This document shows positions 39,989 to 48,819 of a stretch of DNA of 64,000 nt, piece after piece; within the stretch, counting starts at the first letter, position 1, and every line of letters starts with the position of its first letter. The position numbers were made by a program, and so were the translations under genes. Source of the DNA: Microbulbifer sp. VAAF005 (GTDB taxonomy: Bacteria; Pseudomonadota; Gammaproteobacteria; Pseudomonadales; Cellvibrionaceae); the NCBI RefSeq assembly GCF_030012985.1, contig NZ_CP120233.1:4707001-4771000 (forward strand), read 5' to 3'. The notes below the pieces were generated by a model. That model had not been told where the DNA came from. It saw only the letters and a list, made by a program, of their open reading frames with translations, and did no database searches.

Positions 39989-40420
39989 ATGAATAAACTG
40001 ATAGGGCTGTCAGTACTGGCGTTAAGTCTTGGTTTTCCACTCGCACTGCAGGCGGAAAGCAGCAGTGGGGGCGATGGACACGATCACGGTGACCATATTG
40101 AAAATCGACTTGACCGCAAGGGGGATCGTATTGAAGATCGCCTGGATGAGAAGGGTGACCGTATTAACGAGCGCTTGGATCAGCGGTCTGAGCGGGCGGC
40201 AGCTAATGGGAGAGATAAATTAGCTGCACATTTGGATAAAAAAGGTGATCTTATCGATAGTCGTCTGGACAATAAAGGTGAGAAAATTAACGAGCGCCTC
40301 GATGAAAAGGGTGAGCGAATAGATAATAGATATGATCGTAAGAATGAGCGCGGCGAGCGGAAAAAAAGCACCACCGCAGATCCCGTGACAACGATAACGA
40401 TTAATCATTACCGGTTTTAG
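39989..40420 (+). CDS. Exported protein of 11-residue coiled-coil repeats
   Basis: 143 residues from ATG 39989, chosen because GGAG lies 6 bases upstream and a signal peptide follows directly (MNKLIGLSVLALSLGFPLALQA). The mature part begins with a metal-binding-like GGDGHDHGDH, then about seven degenerate units of the form (N/E/D)-x-R-L-D-x-K-G-(D/E)-(R/K)-I, an eleven-residue periodicity expected to give a highly charged coiled coil. The C-terminus (TTITINHYRF) is distinct. I do not recognise a family. It lies upstream of a MITE-like element and an ECF sigma operon. Confidence 0.75.
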   Translation: MNKLIGLSVLALSLGFPLALQAESSSGGDGHDHGDHIENRLDRKGDRIEDRLDEKGDRINERLDQRSERAAANGRDKLAAHLDKKGDLIDSRLDNKGEKINERLDEKGERIDNRYDRKNERGERKKSTTADPVTTITINHYRF

Positions 40421-40450
40421 CTGGCATTATCTATTGGGTTGTGGCGAACT

Positions 40451-40714
40451 GAGGAGCTTCTGACTAATTCCGTAATATTTCTGTGGGCCTTGAAGACTGC
40501 AGATGTTAGACGCGGCTTACTGTGCATGGCCTTTGCCCTTTGCAAGAATAACGCAGTAGCTGCGGTTTTTGAGGCCCGCCCCATGGGGTTTTCAGAGCAA
40601 CTCATACTCTATGCTGCGACTGCTTAAAAGGTCTAGACATTCCTATAAAGCCGCGCCTTGGCTGTTAGTTGCCCTGAGATTCTGATGTATCACGGAATTA
40701 TTTAGCAGCTCCTC
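40451..40714. mobile_element. MITE-like element, copy 2
   Basis: 264 bases. Left end GAGGAGCTTCTGACTAATTC and the reverse complement of the right end GAGGAGCTGCTAAATAATTC match at 17 of 20 positions. Internal blocks shared with copy 1 (27126-27379) include an exact 18-base AAAGGTCTAGACATTCCT. No transposase gene is inside. It ends 50 bases before the ECF sigma gene, so that gene's promoter must lie within or just after it. Confidence 0.85.
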
Positions 40715-40764
40715 AATCGCTGTAGAAGGGTTTCATCCTCGTCAAGGGACCTCAATCGGCTTTT

Positions 40765-41289
40765 ATGGATCAGTTTCTCGCTTCAGTAGAAAAGCGGGCA
40801 TTCACTATGGCGAAATATGCTGTAGGGGACCGTGATGATGCGCTGGATATAGTTCAGGACTCTATGCTTGCACTCGTCAAAAGCTATAGCTGCCGAGACC
40901 GTGCTGAGTGGCGCCCATTATTTTTTACCATTCTTAATAACCGCATAACCGATTGGCATCGTCGCAAGAAAAACCTGTCCCGTTGGCAGCTGTTGAAAGA
41001 TAAACTTCCTATTAATAGCGAAGGCGATGAATGGGATTTGAGTGAATTTCCCGACCCCAACGGCCGCAGCCCAGATAGTGCCTTGATCGGTGAACGTACG
41101 ATTGATGCCATTGACCGCGCCATTGAAAAGTTACCTCTGCGTCAACAGCAGGCTTTTTTATTGCGCTGCGTTGAAGGCTTTAATGTCAGTGAGACAGCAG
41201 GGGCTATGACTTGTAGCGAGGGAAGTGTGAAAACTCACCTATCTCGAGCATTGCGCAGCCTGCGGGTTTATTTGGAGGCGATGGAATGA
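40765..41289 (+). CDS. ECF-type sigma-70 factor
   Basis: 174 residues with only regions 2 and 4. Region 2 is visible in DDALDIVQDSMLALVKSY and WRPLFFTILNNRITDWHRRKK; region 4 in AIEKLPLRQQQAFLLRCVEGFNVSETAGAMTCSEGSVKTHLSRALRSLR. It directs RNA polymerase to envelope or stress promoters in the family. Its stop overlaps the start of the next gene (ATGA), a putative membrane-bound antisigma. The gene order sigma - small TM protein - DUF3106 protein is a recurring proteobacterial arrangement. Confidence 0.92.
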   Translation: MDQFLASVEKRAFTMAKYAVGDRDDALDIVQDSMLALVKSYSCRDRAEWRPLFFTILNNRITDWHRRKKNLSRWQLLKDKLPINSEGDEWDLSEFPDPNGRSPDSALIGERTIDAIDRAIEKLPLRQQQAFLLRCVEGFNVSETAGAMTCSEGSVKTHLSRALRSLRVYLEAME

Positions 41290-41672
41290 GTAATTTGGGT
41301 AATAATTCATCGACTAACCAGAAGCGTATACTCGGAGCCGCCAGTGCCGCTGTTATACGTAGAGAGAAGTCACTCGATACGGAAACCCTGGCCGAGTTAC
41401 GAAGAATCCGCTCCGCAGCGCAAGATCAAAATAATAAAAAACGGTACTTTTTACCCAGCACTTTGTATCCCTACCTTCCAGTTACCGCGGCTTCTGCCGC
41501 AGTGCTATTTCTTGCTCTATGGTGGCCCAGTTCTGTGACTAACAATGAGAATCGTACAGAGCTATTAGTGAGCGGTGATTGGCTCCTGGACGAAGATATG
41601 GATATCGAGATGATTGAGGATATGGAGTTTTATCAGTGGTTGGCGGAGGAGTTGGATGGACACTCTTCGTAG
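41286..41672 (+). CDS. Putative anti-sigma factor, single-pass membrane protein
   Basis: 128 residues, coupled to the sigma gene by a 4-base overlap with GGAGG upstream. About 60 cytoplasmic residues, one membrane helix at about 60-78 (LPVTAASAAVLFLALWW), then a short acidic periplasmic tail. The layout (DUF3619-like) and position suggest an antisigma or sigma-modulating protein; no ZAS zinc motif is seen. The assignment rests on context and topology. Confidence 0.75.
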   Translation: MSNLGNNSSTNQKRILGAASAAVIRREKSLDTETLAELRRIRSAAQDQNNKKRYFLPSTLYPYLPVTAASAAVLFLALWWPSSVTNNENRTELLVSGDWLLDEDMDIEMIEDMEFYQWLAEELDGHSS

Positions 41673-41895
41673 TGTTTTATTCATCATATCTATGTGTGCG
41701 CTCATATTTCCAGGTATTACCGAGGCGGAGGACGCTGAGCCTCTGCCGGAGGAATTCCTGCTATTCCTGGAAGAGTGGGTCGATCAACAAGGTGATGTTG
41801 TTATCCCAGAAGAGCCCGAGTTGGTTCAGGGCCGCAGGCAAACCCAGGAAGATACCAAAAGCAGAGATATATGGCTGGGGGACAGTCATGACTAA
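41656..41895 (+). CDS. Small exported acidic protein in the ECF sigma operon
   Basis: 79 residues from ATG 41656, with GGAG 4 bases upstream, overlapping the preceding gene by 17 bases. A signal peptide (MDTLRSVLFIISMCALIFPGITEAE) leads a short acidic segment (LPEEFLLFLEEWVDQQGD). Not recognised as a named family; the WVD and LPEEFLLFL words resemble small proteins found beside DUF3106 genes. Its end overlaps the DUF3106 start, so the four genes are coupled. Confidence 0.7.
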   Translation: MDTLRSVLFIISMCALIFPGITEAEDAEPLPEEFLLFLEEWVDQQGDVVIPEEPELVQGRRQTQEDTKSRDIWLGDSHD

Positions 41896-42589
41896 AACCC
41901 TGGTCGCAACTTGTTTGATGGCAGCCTCGCTACTTTGGGCTGGTATGGCATGGTCGGTGGAGTGGAGCAGCCTAAGTGAAAGTGATCGGAAGCTGTTACA
42001 GGGCATGGAAAAACGCTGGCCCAATATGTCTGAGAGCCAGCAGGAGAGGTTGTTGCGGGGTGCCCGCCGATGGAACTCAATGAGCCCTGAGCAGCGTGAC
42101 AATGCTCGGCAGCGCTATGAAAAATGGCAGTCTCTGCCCCAGGAACGTCGTAATCAGCTGCGGGAATCTTATCGACAGTACCGCGACCTGCCGGAAGGTA
42201 GGCGTGAGAGTATCCGTGAGGCCCGTGAGAGATATCGACAGATGTCCCCCGAACAGAGAGAGCAAATGCGTGAGCGCTGGCGTGAAGCTAGGGGCGATAG
42301 GGGTGAATTGCCGAGGCCCAGAGGTGATAGGGCTCGGGGAGAGCGAGCGCAAGGGGATAGACTCAGGGAAGATGGGCCGAGGAGGGATAGGTCCGATGAG
42401 AATAGACCTAGAGGAAACCGGCACAGAGAAGACCGACCAAGGGGCGACCGGGCGAGAGGAGATAGGCCCAGAAGGGAGCACGAAAGGGGGAGAAGGCACC
42501 AGGATTCTCGGCCAAGGCGTGATCGAGAGGCCAGTGACCGACGAGAGGGTGATGAGGAGACTGATAGTTCATCTGGGGCTCCTGAATAG
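41888..42589 (+). CDS. DUF3106 protein with an Arg/Asp/Gly-rich tail
   Basis: 233 residues from ATG 41888; the frame is open further upstream but the earlier part lies inside the two preceding genes. Signal peptide (LMAASLLWAGMAWS), then DUF3106 repeats (SESQQERLLRGARRW, SPEQRDNARQRYEKW, LPQERRNQLRESY, SPEQREQMRERW), a helical periodic domain. The last 95 or so residues are low complexity, mainly R-P-R-G-D-R and R-G-E-R units, with strong positive charge. Likely periplasmic, effector or regulator of the ECF system. Last gene of the sigma operon. Confidence 0.85.
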   Translation: MTKTLVATCLMAASLLWAGMAWSVEWSSLSESDRKLLQGMEKRWPNMSESQQERLLRGARRWNSMSPEQRDNARQRYEKWQSLPQERRNQLRESYRQYRDLPEGRRESIREARERYRQMSPEQREQMRERWREARGDRGELPRPRGDRARGERAQGDRLREDGPRRDRSDENRPRGNRHREDRPRGDRARGDRPRREHERGRRHQDSRPRRDREASDRREGDEETDSSSGAPE

Positions 42590-42724
42590 TGCCCTGCCAT
42601 TCAAATTCCAATCCTGAGAGGCTGGCTTATCGTTTTACCTCGCTGCTACGACAGTGTAATTCAGCGTCTATTCAGATCATCTTAAGTAATCTGGCTCCCG
42701 TTGATGACTAGCGGGAGAGATATC

Positions 42725-43288
42725 GTGCAACTATACAAACAGCTAATCGCGGGTGCGGCAGTTGCGGCACTGGTGGGTCTAAGTTCTACTGCCAGCGCGG
42801 GCCCCCGAGGCTATGCTGCGGGTGGCTATGATTATGCGCGAGTTACCGAGGTTACTCCCGTCTACACCGATGTTCAGGTTGTTACACCGACGACTCAGTG
42901 TCGCGATGAACAGGTTGCCTATCGCGAGCCGACTTCCCCGGCAGGTACTGTAGTGGGGGGACTTATAGGTGCTGCAATCGGCAATAACTTAGGCGATCAC
43001 GGCCACCGTGGACGCTACGGTTATCATCGCAGTCACAATCGTGGCGGCGCCACAATCGCAGGGGCTTTGGTGGGCGCCCTGGTAGGTAACCAGATCAGCC
43101 GTGCCAATGCTCCAATCCACTATGCAACAGAGTCCCGTTGCCATGTTGTAGATGAATACTCTGCAAGAAGGGAATTAGTCGGATACGATGTCCGCTATCG
43201 GTATAATGGGCAAGTTTACTTGACCCGCACTGACCATCATCCGGGCGATAGAATCCGGGTCCATGTCGACGTCTCACCGGCTCTTTGA
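42725..43288 (+). CDS. Glycine-zipper 2TM domain envelope protein
   Basis: 187 residues from GTG 42725, preceded by GGGAG at 7 bases and giving a clean signal peptide (MQLYKQLIAGAAVAALVGLSSTASA); ATG 42701 is less likely. Two glycine-zipper segments (VVGGLIGAAIGNNLG and TIAGALVGALVGNQIS) flank a His/Arg/Tyr-rich linker, and the C-terminus (GYDVRYRYNGQVYLTRTDHHPGDRIRV) is typical of the RcnB/SlyB-like 17-kDa antigen group. Probably an outer-membrane-associated protein. It lies between the ECF operon and the PepSY-two-component unit. Confidence 0.85.
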   Translation: MQLYKQLIAGAAVAALVGLSSTASAGPRGYAAGGYDYARVTEVTPVYTDVQVVTPTTQCRDEQVAYREPTSPAGTVVGGLIGAAIGNNLGDHGHRGRYGYHRSHNRGGATIAGALVGALVGNQISRANAPIHYATESRCHVVDEYSARRELVGYDVRYRYNGQVYLTRTDHHPGDRIRVHVDVSPAL

Positions 43289-43353
43289 GCCAGGTTGAGG
43301 GCGGCAGGGAGTTTATAAAGGGTGGAAAATTGGATATCCACAGGAGCCGCACC

Positions 43354-43671
43354 GTGAAACTGAATCGTACCTTACTTGGCTTTATTGCTTTTACCGCTGT
43401 GTTTTTGCCGGCGCTCTGCAGTGCCACGGTACACAGCTACCCCGCTTATGAGCGGGAGAGTTTCCAGCCCCACTTTCTTCGTGTGCAAGGGGGAGAAATC
43501 TCAAGGGATCGGGCTGCTTCAATCGTAAAACAACGCTTCGGTGGAAAAATTCTCGCCATTTCTGAGACCAAGAAACAGGGGCGAGCCGTGTATCGGGTGA
43601 AAGGACTGTCGGCCAAAAGCCAGGTTTATGTGGTGTTTGTCGATAAACAGAGCGGCCGTATATCCCGCTAG
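43354..43671 (+). CDS. PepSY domain protein
   Basis: 105 residues from GTG 43354 (GGAG 7 bases upstream), which gives a proper signal peptide (LLGFIAFTAVFLPALCSA). A single PepSY domain follows: ISRDRAASIVKQRFGGKILAISETKKQGRAVYRVKGL with a terminal FVDKQSGRIS strand. Periplasmic PepSY proteins commonly precede response regulator/histidine kinase genes and may modulate the sensor; the response regulator starts 34 bases later. Confidence 0.85.
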   Translation: MKLNRTLLGFIAFTAVFLPALCSATVHSYPAYERESFQPHFLRVQGGEISRDRAASIVKQRFGGKILAISETKKQGRAVYRVKGLSAKSQVYVVFVDKQSGRISR

Positions 43672-43705
43672 CAGAATAATTGCGAGCCGCAATAAGGTAA
43701 TTACT

Positions 43706-44380
43706 ATGCGCGCACTATTAGTTGAAGATGAAGCATTACTGCGGCAGCAGCTGGCAGAATCCCTGCGCACGGCCGGGTACACCGTTGACGAAGCCCCCGA
43801 TGGAGAAGAGGCACTTTATCTGGGAAGGGAATATCCCTACGACGTTGCAGTAATGGACCTGGGTTTACCCAAAATTGATGGTATCCAGGTTATTGAAACA
43901 CTGCGCCGTGAAGAGAAGCATTTTCCTATCCTGATTTTAACGGCTCGGGGACACTGGCAGGAAAGGGTCTCCGGCCTGGAAGCTGGCGGGGACGATTACC
44001 TGGTCAAACCCTTCCATACTGAAGAACTGCTCGCACGGTTGAATGCCCTGGTGCGCCGTTCCGCAGGTTTCTCATCGCCGACGATTAAAGCCGGACCTAT
44101 CGTTCTGGATACCAGTGCTCAACGGGTTAGTGTGGATGAAGTTGAATTGGACCTGACTTCGTTTGAGTACAAGGTACTTGAATACCTGATGCTACATCCG
44201 GATGAGGTGGTGTCAAAAACCACCCTGACAGAACATATCTATGAACAGGACTGTGACCGGGACAGTAATGTGATAGAGGTTTTTATTGGACGCCTGCGGA
44301 AAAAAATTGATGCGGCAGCCAAGCTTAAGCCTATCGAGACTCTGCGCGGGCGCGGCTATCGCTTTGTGATTCCGCAGTGA
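43706..44380 (+). CDS. OmpR/PhoP-type response regulator
   Basis: 224 residues from ATG 43706 (AAGG 8 bases upstream). Receiver domain with acidic pocket E7/D8, phospho-acceptor D51 in VAVMDLGLPK, and the lysine in DDYLVKPF; C-terminal winged helix with VVSKTTLTEHIYEQDCDRDSNVIEVFIGRLRKKI and RGRGYRFVI. It is closest in pattern to PhoP. Its stop overlaps the kinase start (GTGA). Confidence 0.94.
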   Translation: MRALLVEDEALLRQQLAESLRTAGYTVDEAPDGEEALYLGREYPYDVAVMDLGLPKIDGIQVIETLRREEKHFPILILTARGHWQERVSGLEAGGDDYLVKPFHTEELLARLNALVRRSAGFSSPTIKAGPIVLDTSAQRVSVDEVELDLTSFEYKVLEYLMLHPDEVVSKTTLTEHIYEQDCDRDSNVIEVFIGRLRKKIDAAAKLKPIETLRGRGYRFVIPQ

Positions 44381-45744
44381 GATCCATCAATTTCCCCCTG
44401 CTCTCCTATATTCTGGGTTCCTTAAAGGGGCGTCTGGCCCTGGTTACCAGTCTTGTGCTGGTCGGCTTTATTCTTCTTATCTCTGGAGTCCTCGAGCACG
44501 CCTATCGCACGTCCCTGAATGAAGCCAAGCAGCGGGAGCTGCAGGTTTACATTTACACCCTGCTGGCGGTTGCTGAGCCGGAAGGTAAAACCCTGATTCT
44601 GCCCCCGAGTTTGCCCGAACAACGCTTCAACCAGCCTGATTCCGGCTTGGTGGGCGCTGTTATTGATCGGGAGGGTGAGATTATCTGGCGTTCGGAGTCA
44701 GCCCTGGCAATGCCGCAGCTGGAGTTCTATCCGCTTTCCCAGGGGCAGGAGTCCTATTCGCAGGTATCGGTTCCGGGAGAAGAGGGAAGTTATAGCAGTT
44801 TCCGCCAAGGGGTTGCCTGGGGGCTGGAAGATGAAAATTTGTTTACCTTTGCAGTGCTCGAGGATGCGGCCCCGCTACAGGCTCAAGTGGGGCAGTTTCG
44901 CTCAACCATGTGGCACTGGTTGGGGTTGGGAGCATTGTTATTAATCCTTGCACAGTGGTTGGTTCTGCGCTGGGGGTTTGCCCCGCTGACAGCCCTGGCT
45001 AATGCGCTTCAGGAAATACAGCGTGGGGGTGCTGATCGATTGGAGGGTAATTTTCCTCGGGAGCTGCGCCCACTGACAGATAACTTAAATCTGTTGATTG
45101 AAAATGAGCGCCGCCAGAGAGAGAAAACCCGGCATACATTAGCTGACCTGGCCCACAGCCTGAAGACGCCATTAGCGGTATTGAAAGGTCTCAAATTTTC
45201 TGGAGATTCAACAACTGCCGGCAAGACGCTAACGGATCAGGTGCAGCGGATGGACAGTATTATCAGCTATCAACTGCAGCGGGCAGTAACCAGTTCGCCG
45301 AAATCCATTATAAGGGGGACACCGGTCGCGCCACTGCTTCATAAAATACTGGATGCGCTTGAAAAGGTGTATCGCAGTAAGCCGTGTGATGTCGAAAGTT
45401 CCTGTGCTGAAAACGCCTTGTTTTATGGTGACGAAGGTGACCTGATGGAAGTCCTGGGTAACTTGCTGGATAACGCTTATAAATATGGTGACGGGAAATT
45501 ATCGATTGCTGTTGAGAATATGGAGGATACTCGCAAACTGTCTATTCGGGTTAAAGACAATGGCCCAGGGCTGGACAGTGAGAAATGGCAAGCGGTTACC
45601 CAGCGGGGCGTTCGCGCTGATGAACAGCAACCTGGGCAGGGTATTGGACTTGCCGTGGTAGTGGATATTGTTGAGAGCTATGAAGGGCAAATAAATGCAG
45701 CCCCCCTTCCTCAGGGAGGTACGGAAATTACGGTACAACTGTAA
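44377..45744 (+). CDS. PhoQ-like sensor histidine kinase
   Basis: 455 residues from GTG 44377. Two membrane helices (about 22-40 and 183-203) bracket a periplasmic sensor of about 140 residues; then a HAMP-like linker, the HisKA H-box with H260 (LADLAHSLKTPLAVL) and the ATPase boxes N (NLLDNAYKYG), G1 (VKDNGPGLD) and G2 (GQGIGLAVV). It pairs with the upstream response regulator; an Mg2+/envelope-stress cue is a guess from the PhoQ resemblance. Convergent with the acyl-CoA dehydrogenase gene. Confidence 0.93.
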   Translation: MRSINFPLLSYILGSLKGRLALVTSLVLVGFILLISGVLEHAYRTSLNEAKQRELQVYIYTLLAVAEPEGKTLILPPSLPEQRFNQPDSGLVGAVIDREGEIIWRSESALAMPQLEFYPLSQGQESYSQVSVPGEEGSYSSFRQGVAWGLEDENLFTFAVLEDAAPLQAQVGQFRSTMWHWLGLGALLLILAQWLVLRWGFAPLTALANALQEIQRGGADRLEGNFPRELRPLTDNLNLLIENERRQREKTRHTLADLAHSLKTPLAVLKGLKFSGDSTTAGKTLTDQVQRMDSIISYQLQRAVTSSPKSIIRGTPVAPLLHKILDALEKVYRSKPCDVESSCAENALFYGDEGDLMEVLGNLLDNAYKYGDGKLSIAVENMEDTRKLSIRVKDNGPGLDSEKWQAVTQRGVRADEQQPGQGIGLAVVVDIVESYEGQINAAPLPQGGTEITVQL

Positions 45745-45772
45745 TTTCCGTTTTGCTCGACAAGTCGTTTAA

Positions 45773-47575
45773 CTAGAACCAATTTTCCTGCATGTCGAAA
45801 GGAACGCTATTGCCTGATTTCAGCAGTGCGATAGCTGTCTCTGTTTTTGGCAGCTCCCATTCAAAATAGTATTTTGCAGTGTGTAATTTGCCCAGGTAAA
45901 AATCCTGAGCTTCACTGTTAGGATTCTTTTCCAGTGCTTTTTCTGCGATAACTGCCTGCTGTAGCCACAACCAGGCGACTACGGTACAGCCAAATAAATC
46001 CAGGTATAGGGTGGCATTACCCAGGCCGCGATCCACATCTTCCTGAAGCTGGGAGAATAATGCAAAACTTGTCTCATCCAACTTTTCCAGGGCTTCTTCC
46101 ATCATTTTGGCCATAGATTCGAGCTTAGGTTTATCCCTGGCCTGCATAATCGTATTGCGGATCTCTGCCTGTAACAGTTGGTAGCCAGCAAGATTTTTTG
46201 ACGGTACTTTCCGGGCCAGTAAATCCAGGGCATGGATGCCTTCTGTACCTTCGTGAATTGCGTTAAGGCGATTGTCTCGATACAACTGCTCTACCGGGTA
46301 TTCACGAATATAACCCGCTCCCCCCAAAACCTGAATCGCCAATTCATTAGCTTTTAGGCAGTACTTGGAGGGCCAGGATTTTACTACGGGAGTTAGTAGA
46401 TCGAGCAGTGTTGCAGCATTGTTGCGCTGCTCTTCTGTAGGGGCTGTATGCTCATCCTCGTAAAGTGAAGTGGCATAAACACTCAAGCTTAAGCCACCTT
46501 CAGCATAGGCCTTTTGCATTAGTAGCATACGGCGAACATCGGTATGCTGGACGATAGGGACCTGTTTGGATTCAGGATCTCGATTGGAGGGCATGCGCCC
46601 TTGTGGGCGGCCCTTGGCGTACTCAAGGGAGTAAGTGTAACCCTGGTATCCAAGTACAGAAGCGCCAGCTCCCACACTGATACGAGCCTCATTCATCATC
46701 TGGAACATATACTTCAGGCCCTGATGGGGTTCACCGATCAGGTAGCCTACAGCGCCACCATCCTCACCAAAGCTCAAAACCGTTGATGTGGTATTACGGT
46801 AGCCCATTTTATGTAGCAGGCCTGCGAGTTTTACATCATTGCGTTTTACCGGTTTCTCCTGCTCGTCCAGAAGGAATTTGGGAACCAAAAAAAGTGATAT
46901 TCCCTTCACACCTGCGGGTGCGCCTTTAATTTTTGCCAGAACCAGGTGAACGATATTCTCAGTGAGGTTTTGATCGCCACCAGAAATATACATTTTCTGC
47001 CCGTGAATGCGGTAGCTGCCGTCTTCTTCTGGTAGGGCGCTAGTGCGAATGTCTGACAGCGCGGAGCCCTGATCCGGTTCAGTTAGTGCCATAGTCCCGG
47101 CAAAACGCCCGTCCAACATTTGTGGAAGGAATTGTTTTTTAAGCGACTCGCTGGCGAAAGTGCGCACCAAATTGGCCGCGCCAATGGTCAAGAATGGGTA
47201 GCTAGCACTGGCAACGTTTGCTGCAGCCATATAAGCGAGTGCTGTGCGCAGAATAACTTCTGGCAATTGCAGCCCGCCTTCCTCAGCATCACAGTGAGCG
47301 GCAAGAAATCCTGCAGAGGCAAAAGCATCCCAGGACTGTTTGGTTTCTTCGATAACGCTGACGTTTTCACCATCAAAGCTCGGTTCAATCTCATCGCCTT
47401 TGGCGTTGTGATTAGCGAAAAACTTTTCTGCAATGGTATGTGCAGTATTCAGTGTTGCATCAAAAATTTCACGGGAATGCTCACTGTACCGAGGGCGATT
47501 GATTAGGGCCTCGGTATCTAAAAATTCGTAAAGCAAAAAATCGATTTCACGCTCGTTGAGCAGCTGATGGGCCAT
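45773..47575 (-). CDS. Acyl-CoA dehydrogenase with C-terminal extension
   Basis: 600 residues, the long AcdA/DUF-extended type. FAD/substrate blocks are MALTEPDQGSALSDI and KMYISGGDQNLTEN; the mid-chain RISVGAGASVLGYQGY and the catalytic glutamate loop IHEGTEGIHALDLLARK follow, then about 150 residues of the acyl-CoA dehydrogenase C-terminal (Z domain-like) region. It introduces the first double bond in beta-oxidation of acyl-CoAs. A single-gene unit; convergent with the histidine kinase gene, 28 bases apart. Confidence 0.93.
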   Translation of the reverse strand: MAHQLLNEREIDFLLYEFLDTEALINRPRYSEHSREIFDATLNTAHTIAEKFFANHNAKGDEIEPSFDGENVSVIEETKQSWDAFASAGFLAAHCDAEEGGLQLPEVILRTALAYMAAANVASASYPFLTIGAANLVRTFASESLKKQFLPQMLDGRFAGTMALTEPDQGSALSDIRTSALPEEDGSYRIHGQKMYISGGDQNLTENIVHLVLAKIKGAPAGVKGISLFLVPKFLLDEQEKPVKRNDVKLAGLLHKMGYRNTTSTVLSFGEDGGAVGYLIGEPHQGLKYMFQMMNEARISVGAGASVLGYQGYTYSLEYAKGRPQGRMPSNRDPESKQVPIVQHTDVRRMLLMQKAYAEGGLSLSVYATSLYEDEHTAPTEEQRNNAATLLDLLTPVVKSWPSKYCLKANELAIQVLGGAGYIREYPVEQLYRDNRLNAIHEGTEGIHALDLLARKVPSKNLAGYQLLQAEIRNTIMQARDKPKLESMAKMMEEALEKLDETSFALFSQLQEDVDRGLGNATLYLDLFGCTVVAWLWLQQAVIAEKALEKNPNSEAQDFYLGKLHTAKYYFEWELPKTETAIALLKSGNSVPFDMQENWF

Positions 47576-47745
47576 GTTTACCTCTTACATTATTCTTTTT
47601 GGGTAATCCGTTTAATTTCCAGGTAGTTTTCCATTGAATATTTTTATGCTGGAACACTACGATTCAAGTGTATATGTAAACGTGGAGAGGGTGCACTGGG
47701 CAATGACTGATTCTATGAATAGACTTGGCGATTATTAGAGTGCTT

Positions 47746-48819
47746 TTACTCGGATATTCTTTGAAATACTGGTGCTGCTTCTGCAACGGGCTTTGGAACC
47801 ACCTTGCGCCACAGTTGGGAGGATAGTTCAGTTGAGCTTTGTCGGCACCCGGAAGCAATCCAGTTGCCCAGTGCTTGAGCTACATCAGGCCATACTATCC
47901 GAAGTGGAGGGGGGCAGTTGGTTAGCCACTTGTCGATCGTATAGGCATTTATCTGTTTTACGATTGTGGCCAGTTTGAGCTGATCGAGCGCTTTGGCATT
48001 GGCTTCCTGCTCAAATTGATTGGCGAGAGGCCTACTGAGAATGGGTTTTCCCAGAGCCAGGGTTTCAGCCAATAATTCAAATCCGCTATTGCAGATTACT
48101 GCTTTAGAGGTTGCCAGATCCTTTTGAAAACCATTAATTGAGGGGGCCTTAACTTGAATATTACTAGAGGTAGGTAAATTGTGGGGTATACCGTAGACGA
48201 TAAACCGATAGGGCAGCCTGGAAAGTTCGTCCAGCATCGGAATAGGCTGTTCGAAAGGCAAGTAAACTAGAATATGTTCACCCAATTCTTGGGAGAGTTC
48301 AGGTTTCTGAGGGACGATTGGCGGTAGTATTGGGTTGCCGAAGTGGTGCCAATGCAAACCGATACTCTCTTGTGTTGGGGCAAATGATTTTAGTACTGTG
48401 CGGGATGCCCACTTATTGCGAGGTGCAGGGATCGGGAATTCAAAGGCGTATTGATGGCCGATACCGATGCTGCGTTTTTTCTTAAATTTTGCTGCCCAGG
48501 CCGTAACAGGTTCATAGTCACTGATAATTAAATCAAAATTATTAACCGGCAGTGTTCTTGTATCCTTGATGAATCTTACTGCATTGATGTTTCGTAGTGT
48601 TGCGAAACTATTCAAGCGGCCGTGACTGTGGATAAAAGTCATTCCCTCCCGCCACCAATAGTCTCCAAAAGAAGACATCTCAAATAAGCTTTCTCTTGGA
48701 CGGCCTGAAAATAACCACTGGACCTCGAGATTTGGATACTTTTCGAATTGCTTGGCCAGCGCGCGGGAGCGACTTATATGTCCGTTACCCGTGGATTGAA
48801 CGCCATAAAGTATCTTCAT
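47746..48819 (-). CDS. MJ1255/VC2487 family glycosyltransferase
   Basis: 357 residues. A GT-B fold nucleotide-sugar transferase: N-terminal ILYGVQSTGNGHISRSRALAKQFEKY (glycine-rich acceptor loop) and C-terminal AVICNSGFELLAETLALGKPILSRPLANQFEQEANA (donor-binding region, like MurG/UGT). The family, first defined from MJ1255 and VC2487, has no settled substrate. Its start overlaps the end of the PAP2 phosphatase gene by 4 bases, suggesting both act on a lipid-linked saccharide. Confidence 0.88.
   Translation of the reverse strand: MKILYGVQSTGNGHISRSRALAKQFEKYPNLEVQWLFSGRPRESLFEMSSFGDYWWREGMTFIHSHGRLNSFATLRNINAVRFIKDTRTLPVNNFDLIISDYEPVTAWAAKFKKKRSIGIGHQYAFEFPIPAPRNKWASRTVLKSFAPTQESIGLHWHHFGNPILPPIVPQKPELSQELGEHILVYLPFEQPIPMLDELSRLPYRFIVYGIPHNLPTSSNIQVKAPSINGFQKDLATSKAVICNSGFELLAETLALGKPILSRPLANQFEQEANAKALDQLKLATIVKQINAYTIDKWLTNCPPPLRIVWPDVAQALGNWIASGCRQSSTELSSQLWRKVVPKPVAEAAPVFQRISE

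Noticed and set aside
40439..40627. 62-codon frame inside the MITE-like element
   Set aside because: It covers the element's terminal repeat and has no ribosome binding site; the other copy does not keep the frame.
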